Source of the DNA: Firmicutes bacterium HGW-Firmicutes-15
GTDB lineage: Bacteria; Bacillota; Syntrophomonadia; Syntrophomonadales; Syntrophomonadaceae
Assembly (NCBI GenBank): GCA_002840245.1
Contig: PHAA01000016.1
Location: 1-64,000 of the forward strand
Direction: 5' to 3'
Length of the DNA stretch: 64,000 nucleotides
Below are positions 1-9,127 of this stretch, in pieces (the stretch's first letter is position 1; each line of letters opens with the position of its first letter). The position numbers and the translations under genes are program-made. A model generated the notes under the pieces. That model did no database searches. It worked only from the letters and a program-made list of their open reading frames with translations, and was not told the origin of the DNA.

Positions 1-47
1 TTGGCTTTAAATTCTGCTGTGTAGCGATTTCGTTTTTCCATAATCAT
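1..47 (-). CDS. IS transposase OrfA, N-terminal end only (cut by window edge)
   Basis: Reading leftwards from an ATG at 47, the minus strand encodes M-I-M-E-K-R-N-R-Y-T-A-E-F-K-A before the window ends. The R-Y-[TS]-x-E-F-K-A pattern near the N-terminus is typical of the small helix-turn-helix OrfA protein of IS3-family transposases. Only 15 residues are visible, so the family is a reasonable guess. It lies head-to-head with an ammonium transporter that lacks its 5' part, which suggests the element inserted into that gene. If so, the IS end should fall between about 48 and 85; a terminal CA at 79-80 would suit an IS3 end, but the second terminal repeat is outside the window. Confidence 0.5.
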   Translation of the reverse strand, partial: MIMEKRNRYTAEFKA

Positions 48-70
48 AGTTTAGCTTATTTTTTAGTTTT

Positions 71-898
71 ATGTGTCTCACTCCCTGGGAGCATTATAGT
101 TGGTTAGCCCAACGAGGCATGATAGATTTTGCTGGTTCAACAGTTGTACACTCGGTTGGTGGATGGGCTGCACTAATGGGTGCCTATTTGCTTGGGCCTC
201 GTTTGGGAAAATATACTAAAGAAGGTAAACCTAATGCTATTCCAGGACATAGTATTACCTTGGGTGCCCTAGGTGTATTTATCTTATGGTTTGGTTGGTT
301 TGGATTCAATCCTGGTAGTACCCTCTCAGGAACAACTCCTGATATCGGGCTGATAGCTGTTACAACTAACCTATCAGCTGCTGCCGGTGCAATTATGGCA
401 ATGATTACCTGCTGGCTAAGATATGGTAAACCAGATGTATCATTAACATTAAATGGAGCTCTGGCCGGATTGGTAGCTATTACCGCTGGATGTGCAGCTG
501 TTAGTCCTGTTGGCGCTATGATAATAGGCCTTTTATCTGGCATTATTGTTGTATTAGCTGTAGAATTCATTGATAAAGTATTGAAAATTGATGACCCTGT
601 CGGCGCAGTCTCGGTTCATGCTGTGTGCGGAGCATTTGGTACTGCTATGGTTGGTTTACTGGCTATTGATGGCGGCCTTCTGTATGGCGGTGGGACTGAA
701 CTATTAGTTACTCAGCTGATTGGTATTGCCGCAGTATTTGCCTGGACTTCTGTGCTCGCTTTTATTGTTTTCTCAGCTATTAAAGCAACTGTCGGTCTGC
801 GTGTCACCCCAGAAGAGGAAGAAGAAGGACTCGATCTTGGCGAACATGGGATAGATGCTTATGCAGACTTTGTTACCAAAAAATATGCTCAAATATAA
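71..898 (+). pseudogene. amt: Ammonium transporter Amt, 5'-truncated
   Basis: The 275-residue frame matches the C-terminal two thirds of Amt/AmtB ammonium channels. Both pore histidines are present (H27 in the D-F-A-G-S-T-V-V-H segment and H183 in S-V-H-A-V-C-G), as are the W-F-G-W-F-G-F-N-P-G motif and the D-D-P-x-G-A motif. Family members are about 400-450 residues, so some 120-150 N-terminal residues, including several membrane helices and the signal region, are missing. The ATG at 71 has no ribosome site and stop codons lie just upstream in frame. The gene sits beside an IS transposase start facing the other way, so it is most likely disrupted. A functional short form is unlikely because the missing helices form the pore. 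No glnK neighbour is seen. Confidence 0.8.
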
Positions 899-965
899 TA
901 AAAATATAAGAAGATATATATTAAATCGATTAAATATATTTTGAGCTCCTTAATATCAAATATCC

Positions 966-1009
966 AAGAACAAGAAAACGAGATTATAAACTCTCGTTTT
1001 CTTGTTCTT
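966..1009. terminator. Strong hairpin, likely terminator after amt
   Basis: A perfect 18-bp inverted repeat (966-983 with 992-1009) with an 8-nt loop lies 68 bases after the amt stop codon. The arm ends in a T-rich stretch on the plus strand, consistent with a rho-independent terminator that could work in both directions. Confidence 0.7.
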
Positions 1010-1028
1010 ATTGGGTTCTTACAACTAA

Positions 1029-1225
1029 CTACTTTTCCATTCTTGCCATTACGTTGATATCGACCCGCTTACCTTCAACCACATAGACCACCATTTCAGC
1101 AAGATTGGCAGCATGTCACTACCAGCGGCTGCTTTACGGCAACTAAATACAAGCACTTTTTTCTATGTCCAGTTCATCTTATCAAGAATATCGGCTTTTT
1201 CCATAACCTCTCTGGCAAGTTCCAT
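1029..1225 (-). pseudogene. Decayed C-terminal gene fragment, family not recognised
   Basis: On the minus strand an ATG at 1225 opens a frame that hits a stop after 20 codons. Downstream, coding-like sequence continues through a frame change and ends in a smooth stretch (A-A-N-L-A-E-M-V-V-Y-V-V-E-G-K-R-V-D-I-N-V-M-A-R-M-E-K, stop at 1029). The mixture of frames with protein-like composition suggests a gene remnant rather than random intergenic DNA. I cannot name the family. It lies between the amt terminator and the nucleoside kinase stop. Confidence 0.3.
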
Positions 1226-1244
1226 ATTTTATTCACTCAATGGA

Positions 1245-2909
1245 TTAATCTTTGAACCAACTGCCCCCAATAAACTCCCTCAAAATTGAATTGGGCGGTA
1301 TATTGACAGGCTCAATAGTTCTGAAATAACTTAGAAATCTAAGCAAGCGCCTAGCTTCTACATGCTCGGGGTGTTCACCGCTGATACCTTCCAGCAGCGA
1401 CTCGGCATAGGGCTTTAATACAGACAACTCATATACCAGTGAAGAGTTGAACATTACATGAGCGTTTTCCTGAAAAGGAAAAATGTTTTTTTCCTCGCCC
1501 CTGCGCACCGAAGGCCAGCACTTGATGGTGTCCAACGCAGAGTAGCCTCTGGTTCTGCTATCTCGGATAATCCGGCGAATAAGGCGGCAATCTGTAGTAG
1601 GTATGCGGTTACTGTAATCCAGGTTTAACGGAGTCAGAGCACTCACATATATTTTAAATTTCCGGTCCTGAGGTATGCGCCAGGTCAAGCGATCATTTAG
1701 ACCATGGATTCCCTCAATAATAATGGGCTCTCCCGGTGGCACTTTAATCATTACGCCTCGCTCTTCACAACAGCCTTTTTTAAAATTATATACCGGAATT
1801 TCCACTTCCTCATTATTGATCAAACGGCTGAGATGGTCATTAAAAAGGTCCAGATTGAGTGCTTCCAGGGACTCAAAATCATAATCACCGCTTCTATCCC
1901 TGGGTGTATGACATCTATCCACAAAGTAATTATCCATTGAAATAGAAACTGGTTTGCGGCCATTGACCCGAAGCTGAATCAGCAGACGTTGGGCAAAGGT
2001 AGTTTTGCCGGAAGAAGAAGGTCCAGCTATTAACACCAACCTGATCCCTGGGTTATTAAAAATAGAATCGGCGATATAGGCAATCTTTTTCTCATGCAGG
2101 GCTTCATTTACCCTGATAATATCATTAATATCGCCTTTTTCTATTAACTCATTTAATGCAGCCAAGTGTGGGGTTTGAAGCATCTCGGCCCAATCCTTGG
2201 CTTCATGGTGAATTATGCTCAGCTTCTTCTGCTCGTGGTAGGGTTGTAAAAGGTCAATATCATTCTTTTCAGGTGTTCGCAGAACCATACCAGGAGGGTA
2301 GTTAAGCAGCTTAAATTTTTCCAGCATGCCAGTACGATATACCATATATCCATAAAAATATTCCTTAAAACCATCCAGTTCATATATATGAACGTTCAAC
2401 TTGTCTCGGTATTCGAGGAGTTTCACCTTGTCACCCTGCCCCTGCCCGGCAAATATCTGGCAAGCCTCATCTCTATTTATAAGGTATCTGTGAATGGGTA
2501 AATCACGTTCCACAATTTCCTGCATCCTCTCCTGAATCTGCTGAATTTCTGCATCCGTGCTAGTTTCATGTAGGAACTCGCAAAACAGTCCATTGGACAA
2601 GGTGTGCTTGATCATCAGGGTGCGTTGCGGAAAAAGATCCCGGCAGGCCTTGATTAGTAAAAATGCCGCACTCCGGCGGTAAATCCTCAAACCCATCTCC
2701 ACGGTAATATCTACCAGTTCAACTTCACAATCAGTTTTTAGACTATAGTTCAAATCCCGTAAGGTATTATAAATAATTCCAGCAACAATGGGGTAAGGCC
2801 ACTTCTTTTGGATGCTAATGCACAGATCACCCAGCAATGTTCCTGCAGCAACCTGGTAAGATCCTGCCCCTTTAATCTTCACTTCAATTTTTGTAGTTGC
2901 AATAGCCAT
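1245..2909 (-). CDS. Nucleoside (uridine) kinase with long N-terminal extension
   Basis: A 554-residue protein. Residues 1-70 look like a TGS-type ubiquitin-like domain, followed by a region reminiscent of the second domain of threonyl-tRNA synthetase. The C-terminal half is a P-loop kinase of the uridine kinase/phosphoribulokinase family, with Walker A G-P-S-S-S-G-K-T at 296-303, a D-N-Y-F motif shortly after and a later E-G-I-H-G-L-N segment. Such long fused kinases of about 550 residues are common in Clostridia and are annotated as nucleoside kinases, so pyrimidine salvage (phosphorylation of uridine or cytidine) is the likely role; the substrate is inferred. A GAGGGG ribosome site precedes the ATG. 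It appears to be a single-gene unit, with a 490-bp gene-poor gap upstream. Confidence 0.8.
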   Translation of the reverse strand: MAIATTKIEVKIKGAGSYQVAAGTLLGDLCISIQKKWPYPIVAGIIYNTLRDLNYSLKTDCEVELVDITVEMGLRIYRRSAAFLLIKACRDLFPQRTLMIKHTLSNGLFCEFLHETSTDAEIQQIQERMQEIVERDLPIHRYLINRDEACQIFAGQGQGDKVKLLEYRDKLNVHIYELDGFKEYFYGYMVYRTGMLEKFKLLNYPPGMVLRTPEKNDIDLLQPYHEQKKLSIIHHEAKDWAEMLQTPHLAALNELIEKGDINDIIRVNEALHEKKIAYIADSIFNNPGIRLVLIAGPSSSGKTTFAQRLLIQLRVNGRKPVSISMDNYFVDRCHTPRDRSGDYDFESLEALNLDLFNDHLSRLINNEEVEIPVYNFKKGCCEERGVMIKVPPGEPIIIEGIHGLNDRLTWRIPQDRKFKIYVSALTPLNLDYSNRIPTTDCRLIRRIIRDSRTRGYSALDTIKCWPSVRRGEEKNIFPFQENAHVMFNSSLVYELSVLKPYAESLLEGISGEHPEHVEARRLLRFLSYFRTIEPVNIPPNSILREFIGGSWFKD

Positions 2910-3401
2910 AGTAATAAGTCCCCTCTTTTCTTAATGCTATTATATACTATTTGCAACCCCTAATCATTCGCTGAAAAGCCAGAGCCAGCAGCTTTGAATA
3001 ATTTAACCTTAATTTCAAAAAAGTTGGGGCTGTATAAGCATTTTTTCAGAATTGATGGCTAGAGGTTTATCATGGAGGACACCAACCCTTAAGGTGTTTT
3101 TTCCTGCAAGATAGAGTAATTAACTGTTCCTGGGCTGGCTGTTATGCTCACTACCTCAGCGCCTGTGCCAGCCATCAAAACGTGATCTGCCCCAATCATT
3201 AAACAGGCCTCAAGTATTCCGCGTATACTTGAGGCTCCGAGGGGAAAATGTATTCAAATCCATATTGATATAGTCTTTACCATCATCGCTTGTTTTGTAT
3301 TGCCTGCATTTCTTAAACGACTAATTATTTAATGGAGGAAGTCCATAAAAGTCAGGTAAGATAGGCGGCGTTTTGTTTTTCACCAACAATGCGGAATCAA
3401 G
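2910..3401. other. Gene-poor gap with a coding remnant
   Basis: About 490 bases without an intact gene. It should hold the promoter of the nucleoside kinase (minus strand) near 2910-2960 and the 3' end of the DUF4179 gene transcript. The only coding-like stretch is the remnant described at 3089-3253. Confidence 0.5.
3089..3253 (-). pseudogene. Short coding remnant, family not recognised
   Basis: The minus strand reads about 54 sense codons ending at a TAA at 3089, with a smooth protein-like composition (G-A-S-S-I-R-G-I-L-E-A-C-L-M-I-G-A-D-H then V-L-M-A-G-T-G-A-E-V-V-S). There is no start codon at the head of the frame and a stop lies just upstream, so it is best read as the tail of a decayed gene. 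The family is not recognised. Confidence 0.3.
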
Positions 3402-4754
3402 TTACATTAAAGGAATATCAATTTTATATTGGTAGAGCAAATCAAACTTACCTTCGGTGTAATAAACAATTTTATACTTTTCGTTGCTATCTAATTTAGG
3501 CAGAATATCAACATAAAGACCTTGTTCCCGGTCTACTATGCTTCTGGCTTGGGCAGATATATTTTGTCCATTTTTATCTATCAAATGGAAGAATCCTGTA
3601 ATGGGGGAGACTACACCTTTTTTTGTATAATAGACTCTGGTATCTATACCCGAGAAATCTACTTTTTCGATTACCAAGGAACCTTGGCTGGACAGCTTAA
3701 GTTCTATCGGTAGATTTTCTATTGGTACACCTGCCGGGTTATATGGAATTTCCGGTGCATTATCTGTATGACAGACAGGAACGAGGGTTAAGAACCTGCT
3801 GTCTTTATTGCATTTAATAAATTCAAAACTATTTTCTACACTTTCAACGCCACCCATGATTGATGCCGGCAGGACATCTACTGGATTTCCTTGATCATCG
3901 AATAGAGCAAAATCACCAAATGTTATTCGGTCTTCTCCTTTAGGAGTTGATCCGTATTTTTCACTTATGAGTATCTGGTTACCGAAAGGGGTAAAGGATA
4001 CCTTTTCTATTTTAATGTTGTGTTCGCGGGTGGGATACTTTATATAAGCCTCTTTATTTACCGTTACCACTTTTGTTGCTTTTGTGGCTGCTTCTTTGGA
4101 AACACTGAGTTTAAAATCCCATTGGCCTTTTTTTCCACATATTTCATTTGCCAGGAATTCAATATTAAATTCGGACGGCAGGCTATCCCTACTGATATCT
4201 GCCCTTATCATCCCCTTAAGACGGCCTTCGGGCGTTAGATAAGCATCATAATTATAACTGTCGTTGTTAGATGGAGACTTTTCTTTCCCGTTAATGATAA
4301 TTTGCCCGAATAGGCTCCGTGGAAAGGTATCCTCACCCCTTCCCTTAAAAGTCTTTTCTACATCTCCTTCAACAGTATAAAACAATACTAGAAAGTTATC
4401 GTCACAAGCTATACTGTCTATGCTTACACTGACTCCGTTATCACTTATGGTTTTGCTAACCCCGATGGAGTATTTTTCGTATAACCCCGCATCGTTACTG
4501 TAACGCTGTCCCGAATTCCCTTGAAAGTATTCCACAATACTACTAACCAGGGCAATATCCTTGCTGTAAACAGTCATTATCGGCAACATTAATAAGGTGA
4601 CCGCAACAGCTACGGCAATCACTGATCTTTTGCGTATTTTTCTGTCCTGGGGAAGGTCGTTTAAGGTTTGCATAATTTTCGCTTCCAACGAATCCGGTAT
4701 ATCTACCCGTTCTTTTTGGGCCTTTTCCTTCAGAAGAATATCAAAATCATCCAT
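3402..4754 (-). CDS. DUF4179-type membrane protein, probable anti-sigma factor
   Basis: A 450-residue protein with a short cytoplasmic N-terminus (1-43), one membrane helix at about 44-63, and a large external part made of the DUF4179 region followed by a C-terminal beta-rich region like DUF5643. This arrangement is typical of Firmicutes proteins encoded directly after an ECF sigma factor, where the cytoplasmic tail is thought to hold the sigma factor at the membrane. The gene starts 16 bases after the sigma factor stop, with AGGAAG as ribosome site, so the two are co-transcribed. The signal sensed is unknown. Function as an anti-sigma factor is inferred from context and topology. Confidence 0.75.
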   Translation of the reverse strand: MDDFDILLKEKAQKERVDIPDSLEAKIMQTLNDLPQDRKIRKRSVIAVAVAVTLLMLPIMTVYSKDIALVSSIVEYFQGNSGQRYSNDAGLYEKYSIGVSKTISDNGVSVSIDSIACDDNFLVLFYTVEGDVEKTFKGRGEDTFPRSLFGQIIINGKEKSPSNNDSYNYDAYLTPEGRLKGMIRADISRDSLPSEFNIEFLANEICGKKGQWDFKLSVSKEAATKATKVVTVNKEAYIKYPTREHNIKIEKVSFTPFGNQILISEKYGSTPKGEDRITFGDFALFDDQGNPVDVLPASIMGGVESVENSFEFIKCNKDSRFLTLVPVCHTDNAPEIPYNPAGVPIENLPIELKLSSQGSLVIEKVDFSGIDTRVYYTKKGVVSPITGFFHLIDKNGQNISAQARSIVDREQGLYVDILPKLDSNEKYKIVYYTEGKFDLLYQYKIDIPLM

Positions 4755-4770
4755 AGAACTTCCTCCTTAT

Positions 4771-5310
4771 TTAAATTGAATTACCCAATATATCCCGCAG
4801 TTTTCCTTTGGCCCGGTAAAGCCTTGATTTGACTGTTCCTTCGGGGACATGCAGGGTTTTTGAAATGTCTTTTAGACTCATATCTTCGTAATAGAAGAGT
4901 ATTACTACAATTTTTTGATCATCCTCAAGATAATTCAGGGAATTTGTGAGTTCATCATCATTATGTTTGTCCTCATATGTACCTTGAGCAGCGATGAATT
5001 CACTGGTATAAATTTCCTTAGTTCTTTTGCGGATTATTGCATAGCATTCATTAATCAGTATCTTCAGAAGCCAGTGGCTAAAGTTTTCGTTTTTTCTGAG
5101 TGAATAGATCTTTGCATAAGCGTGTAAAATTGCTGCACCTATTGCATCCTCCGCATCATATTCATTTTTCAAAATGCTCTTGGCAATCCTGTACATGGAA
5201 TGTTTATTCTTATGTATCAATCTACCAAAAGCTTCACCATCACCATTTTTAGCCATTGGCACGTCCATATCTACCAGTTGTTCATGCTTATAATCCATTA
5301 TTGCCTCCAA
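4771..5310 (-). CDS. ECF-type RNA polymerase sigma factor
   Basis: A 179-residue sigma-70 family protein. Region 2 (about residues 20-90) contains the S-I-L-K-N-E-Y-D-A-E-D-A-I-G segment typical of ECF sigmas, and region 4 (about 120-175) ends with V-P-E-G-T-V-K-S-R-L-Y-R-A-K, the recognition helix. It directs RNA polymerase to a small regulon, probably including its own operon with the membrane partner downstream. The start is ambiguous: a TTG at 5310 lies 10 bases after a perfect AAAGGAGGTGA, while an ATG four codons in (5298) has its own GGAG six bases upstream; either is plausible. Confidence 0.85.
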   Translation of the reverse strand: MEAIMDYKHEQLVDMDVPMAKNGDGEAFGRLIHKNKHSMYRIAKSILKNEYDAEDAIGAAILHAYAKIYSLRKNENFSHWLLKILINECYAIIRKRTKEIYTSEFIAAQGTYEDKHNDDELTNSLNYLEDDQKIVVILFYYEDMSLKDISKTLHVPEGTVKSRLYRAKGKLRDILGNSI

Positions 5311-5330
5311 GTTGCTCTCACCTCCTTTAC

Positions 5331-5361
5331 CTAAAGATGAGAGAGTGCTATAAAAAGTTCC
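5331..5361 (-). promoter_or_regulatory. Possible ECF-type promoter of the sigma factor operon
   Basis: On the minus strand a GGAAC (5357-5361), the usual ECF -35 core, lies about 16 bases ahead of a TCTCATC stretch that could act as -10. It is placed just upstream of the sigma factor ribosome site, as expected for autoregulation. Short motifs like this occur by chance, so it is tentative. Confidence 0.3.
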
Positions 5362-5489
5362 ATAATAAATGAAAAATATTTTTCAAATTGCATACTGTGC
5401 TATCAACTCTACCATATGCCGGTAAAACCAAAGTAAATTAAGGAGCTCTTGCGGTTATGAATTCAGATTATTGCGTGATTAAAACCAGA

Positions 5490-5513
5490 AAGGCCGCTCC
5501 TCAGAGCGACCTT
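5490..5513 (-). terminator. Terminator after pheT
   Basis: An AAGGTCGCTC / GAGCGGCCTT hairpin with a 4-base loop lies about 40 bases past the pheT stop and is followed on the minus strand by a T-rich run, as in a rho-independent terminator. Confidence 0.7.
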
Positions 5514-5553
5514 CCTGCGAAAATGTTTAGTTCTTCCTCTTACAATATCATAT

Positions 5554-7608
5554 CTACCTGAGAGAAGCTTGAATTTTGGCCTTTAACCCCATCATTATCT
5601 CATCTATCCTAGTGTTGACCTCGGATTCGGTTAGAGTTCTTTCGCTGGACTGAAAAGTCATTTTAATAGCCATGCTCTTGCAGCCTTTAGGAACCTGTTC
5701 CCCTGAATAGATATCAAATACCACCGTGTTTTGCAGTAGCTCTCCGCCCCGTTCCCGAATGACCTCTATGGCATCAAAAGCCTTTACCTGTTCATCCACA
5801 ACAATAGCTAGATCTCTTTCTACTGCCGGATAGCGGGTAATCTGTTCCATCATTACCCTCTGATGAGATAATTCATAAAGGGTATCAACGTCCAACTCGA
5901 ACGCACAGGCACGTGGTTTTATGTCAAAGTTCTGCCTTACTAAAGGATGTATCTCTCCAATGATTCCCAGAATTTTATCGTTGCTCTTAACAATAGCGGA
6001 TCGGCCCGGATGGTAACACTGATCATTAGCTTCCACCCACATTAAGTGATCGATGCCCAGCGAGCAGAGTAGGTTTTCCAACACCCCTTTGAGGTAATAG
6101 AAATCCATATCTATTTCTTGCTTTAGCCAGTTCATTTCCAGTTTGCCGGCTACAACCGCTCCTAGTTTCAGCGTTTCAACCGGCAATCCTTCTCCTTGAG
6201 GATAGAAAACCGATCCCATTTCAAAGAATGCCAGGTTGCTGTTTTTCCGGGCCAGATTGCGGCTCACTGTGTCCAGAATACCTGGCAAGAGGAGGGTACG
6301 CATGACGCTCTGTTCTTCCGATAAGGGGTTAGCAACTCTTACTATATTTCTTAAGTTGCTTTCTGAAGGAAGTAAGAGCATATCAAAATAGCGCGGGGTG
6401 ATAAAGCTATAGTTGATAATCTCATAGCAGGTGCCGGTCATAAGCTGTTTTAGACGATCTTTAAACTTTTGGTAGGCGGTAAGCCCCCCCTGAGTAGTAT
6501 CCCCGCAGGGTAAGGTAGCTGGTATCTGCTCATAACCGTGCAGACGTGCAACTTCCTCAATTAGGTCTACTTCCATTTCAATATCCGGCCGGTAAGAAGG
6601 AATCGTAACCAAAAGATTACCCTCCTCTTCATGCCACTTGAATTTAAGCTTCTCAATGTAATCCGTGATTTGAGCCGGGCTGAGGCTGATGCCCAGAAGA
6701 TAGTTAACCCGCTCCGGCCGTAAAACTACTTGCGGAAGCGGTTGCGGATCTGGATAGCAGTCACATATTCCGGCCACAACTTCTCCTTCACCCAATTCTT
6801 GCATCAAAGCTGCCGCTCGATTCACAGCATAAATTAGTCCATTAATATCTGAGCCCTTCTCAAAACGTATAGAAGAATCGCTCCTCAATGCCAATTTCTT
6901 AGAAGTCTTGCGGATGCTGGTACCTTTAAAGCAGGCGGACTCTAAGAGAACATTAACTGTATGATCAGTAATTTCCGTATTTTGCCCACCCATGGTACCC
7001 GCTATGGCAACCGGCCTGCCATTGTCGGTAATGAGCAGCATATCGGCTTCCAGTTCACGTTCCACATCATCTAAAGTAGTTATTTTCTCGCCTGCCATGG
7101 CCCGGCGCACCACAATCTTTTTGGCTTCCCCCAGCAGGTCGTAGTCAAAGGCGTGCAGGGGCTGATTGCTTTCCATCATTACAAAATTAGTAACATCTAC
7201 AATGTTGTTAATGGGGTTTATTCCGCAGCTAAGCAGCTTGTTCTGCAACCACTCCGGTGATGGTTTGATCTTAATATTTTTGACCATACGGGCTGTATAC
7301 CGTGGACACAGGTCAGGATCAGCAATTTCTACTGAGATATAGTCATGGACGTCTTCCTGGTTTTCCTGCATCTCTATTTTAGGTATAGAAATATCAGTAC
7401 CATTTAAAGCGGCAATCTCACGGGCCAGATTTATTACTCCCAGGCAATCGCCCCGATTGGGGGTTAGATCCAGCTCTAAAATACTATCATCTGCACGCTT
7501 CTCTACTCCGTCAATAGCAATCCCAGCCATCGTCAGGCGATGCGCCACCTCTTGCGATGTCCAGGTAAAATTCACATAGTCTTTTAACCAATTTATCGAA
7601 ACTCCCAT
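5554..7608 (-). CDS. pheT: Phenylalanyl-tRNA synthetase beta subunit lacking the OB-fold tRNA-binding domain
   Basis: The beta subunit of the alpha2-beta2 enzyme that charges tRNA-Phe. At 684 residues it is about 115 shorter than the usual bacterial PheT (about 790-800). Residues 1-40 match the normal N-terminus, then the chain goes straight to L-E-L-D-L-T-P-N-R-G-D at about 44-54, which in ordinary PheT follows the EMAPII/OB-fold tRNA-binding insert. That insert is simply absent. The B3/B4 editing region, B5 domain, catalytic-like core and C-terminal anticodon-binding FDX-ACB domain (last 95 residues) are all present. Reading frame and flanks are clean, so it looks like a true variant. It starts 11 bases after pheS, with GGAGGTG overlapping the pheS stop. 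Confidence 0.93.
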   Translation of the reverse strand: MGVSINWLKDYVNFTWTSQEVAHRLTMAGIAIDGVEKRADDSILELDLTPNRGDCLGVINLAREIAALNGTDISIPKIEMQENQEDVHDYISVEIADPDLCPRYTARMVKNIKIKPSPEWLQNKLLSCGINPINNIVDVTNFVMMESNQPLHAFDYDLLGEAKKIVVRRAMAGEKITTLDDVERELEADMLLITDNGRPVAIAGTMGGQNTEITDHTVNVLLESACFKGTSIRKTSKKLALRSDSSIRFEKGSDINGLIYAVNRAAALMQELGEGEVVAGICDCYPDPQPLPQVVLRPERVNYLLGISLSPAQITDYIEKLKFKWHEEEGNLLVTIPSYRPDIEMEVDLIEEVARLHGYEQIPATLPCGDTTQGGLTAYQKFKDRLKQLMTGTCYEIINYSFITPRYFDMLLLPSESNLRNIVRVANPLSEEQSVMRTLLLPGILDTVSRNLARKNSNLAFFEMGSVFYPQGEGLPVETLKLGAVVAGKLEMNWLKQEIDMDFYYLKGVLENLLCSLGIDHLMWVEANDQCYHPGRSAIVKSNDKILGIIGEIHPLVRQNFDIKPRACAFELDVDTLYELSHQRVMMEQITRYPAVERDLAIVVDEQVKAFDAIEVIRERGGELLQNTVVFDIYSGEQVPKGCKSMAIKMTFQSSERTLTESEVNTRIDEIMMGLKAKIQASLR

Positions 7609-7619
7609 GTTGTCACCTC

Positions 7620-8642
7620 CTAAAATTGTGTAAGAAATCTTTTATCATTATCAAAAAACAGGCGTAAATCATTAATGCCGTATTTCAGCATGGCAATTCT
7701 TTCTATACCCATTCCAAAAGCAAAGCCAGTTACTTTCTCCGGATCATAGCCTCCATATTGCAGCACCCGCGGGTTTACCATACCAGCGCCCAGTATCTCC
7801 AGCCAGCCAGTATGAGAACATACCCGACAACCCTGGCCCTGGCAGTGTACACAGGAAATGTCCATTTCCGCGCTGGGTTCGGTAAACGGAAAAAAGCTAG
7901 GACGGTAACGCACCCGCACCTCCTCGCCAAATATCTTCTGGGCAAATAGCATCAAAGTCCCTTTCAAGTTGGCAAATGTAATTCTTTCATCTATCAGCAG
8001 CCCTTCCACTTGGTTAAACATGGGTGAATGGGTAGCATCGTCATCCTTGCGGTAAACTTTTCCTGGAATAATGATTTTGACCGGGATTTGCGGAGCTAAT
8101 CTCTCCATAGTCCTAACTTGTACTGGCGAAGTATGGGTTCTTAACAGGATTTCTTCACTTATGTAGAAGGTATCCTGCATATCACGAGCTGGATGATCGC
8201 GGGGTACATTCAGGGCTTCAAAATTATAATAATCACTCTCAATCTCCGGTCCCTCAGCTACGCTGAAGCCCATGCCGATAAAAATGTCTTTAATCTGTTC
8301 AGTAACCATACTGATTGGATGCTTCCTCCCCACCTGCAAGGGCAGACCAGGCAAGCTAATGTCTATCCTCTCGTCCTTAAGTTTCATTTCCAGTTCTTTC
8401 GTTTTTAGCTCAATAGTTTTTCTATCAATTAGGTTTTCCAGGGTATTCTTAATCTCGTTCGCAACTTTGCCAGCTTCCACCCGTTCCTCTCCAATCAGGT
8501 CTTTAAGCCCTCTCAGGAGCATGGTTATTTCTCCTTTGCGGCCCAAGGTTTTAACCTTAAGATCATTTAAGGAATCAAAATCGGTTAGCTCGGCTATCTT
8601 TTCTACTGTCAGGAGCTTAATTTGTTTCAACCTATCTATCAT
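7620..8642 (-). CDS. pheS: Phenylalanyl-tRNA synthetase alpha subunit
   Basis: A 340-residue class II synthetase catalytic subunit. The N-terminal third is the coiled-coil arm that contacts tRNA-Phe. The catalytic core shows R-T-H-T-S-P-V-Q, motif 2 ([10 protein letters not shown]), the phenylalanine-pocket segment [10 protein letters not shown] and motif 3 ([10 protein letters not shown]). Length is normal for Firmicutes. An AGGAGG ribosome site precedes the ATG. Together with pheT it forms an operon whose expression should rise when uncharged tRNA-Phe accumulates, because a T-box leader lies directly upstream. Confidence 0.97.
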   Translation of the reverse strand: MIDRLKQIKLLTVEKIAELTDFDSLNDLKVKTLGRKGEITMLLRGLKDLIGEERVEAGKVANEIKNTLENLIDRKTIELKTKELEMKLKDERIDISLPGLPLQVGRKHPISMVTEQIKDIFIGMGFSVAEGPEIESDYYNFEALNVPRDHPARDMQDTFYISEEILLRTHTSPVQVRTMERLAPQIPVKIIIPGKVYRKDDDATHSPMFNQVEGLLIDERITFANLKGTLMLFAQKIFGEEVRVRYRPSFFPFTEPSAEMDISCVHCQGQGCRVCSHTGWLEILGAGMVNPRVLQYGGYDPEKVTGFAFGMGIERIAMLKYGINDLRLFFDNDKRFLTQF

Positions 8643-8730
8643 ATTCCGACCTCCTCTTTCACTTGGTTTAACACAAAATTGATCTCAACAATGCGTCTAT
8701 TACCCTCTCGTACCATCCCAGAAAATAAAA

Positions 8731-8959
8731 AGAGCTTTCATCCCCAAGGGACGAAAGCTCTGTTCCGTGGTACCACCCTAATTAACTGGATCAAGGTATC
8801 CAATTCTCTTAATGCCAATAACGGCGGCAACCGTAAGAATCTACTGCTATTTCAATCCTCTGCTCACAGGTGAATTTACCTGACTTTCCCCTTAGTCGTA
8901 CTCTCAGTCTGCGATACGACCTCCCTGGAAGTTTGCCGGCAGGCTACTTGTCCTGATCA
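8731..8959 (-). ncRNA. T-box leader of pheST, tRNA-Phe specific
   Basis: On the minus strand the leader contains the T-box core GGGTGGTACCACGGAAC (8762-8778) followed by a terminator hairpin (8731-8760) with a T run, and an upstream stem I region. The specifier codon is read as TTC (Phe) at 8872-8874, by alignment to other T-boxes (specifier followed by A-C-C-T-G-T-G-A-G). Uncharged tRNA-Phe should pair with the core and block the terminator, which fits the pheST genes downstream. Confidence 0.9.
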
Positions 8960-9127
8960 TTACATTTTGAAATTATTGTATTTTAAGATGTTTATATAAA
9001 AGATAATAAATAATGCAACCGGAACTCTCGAAAAGCTGCCATAGGCTTTCGGCTTGATCATGCATAAGTAGTTCACCCTCCGATTTAATTCTGACGAATT
9101 AAACTTCACACCAACATACCCCTGGTT

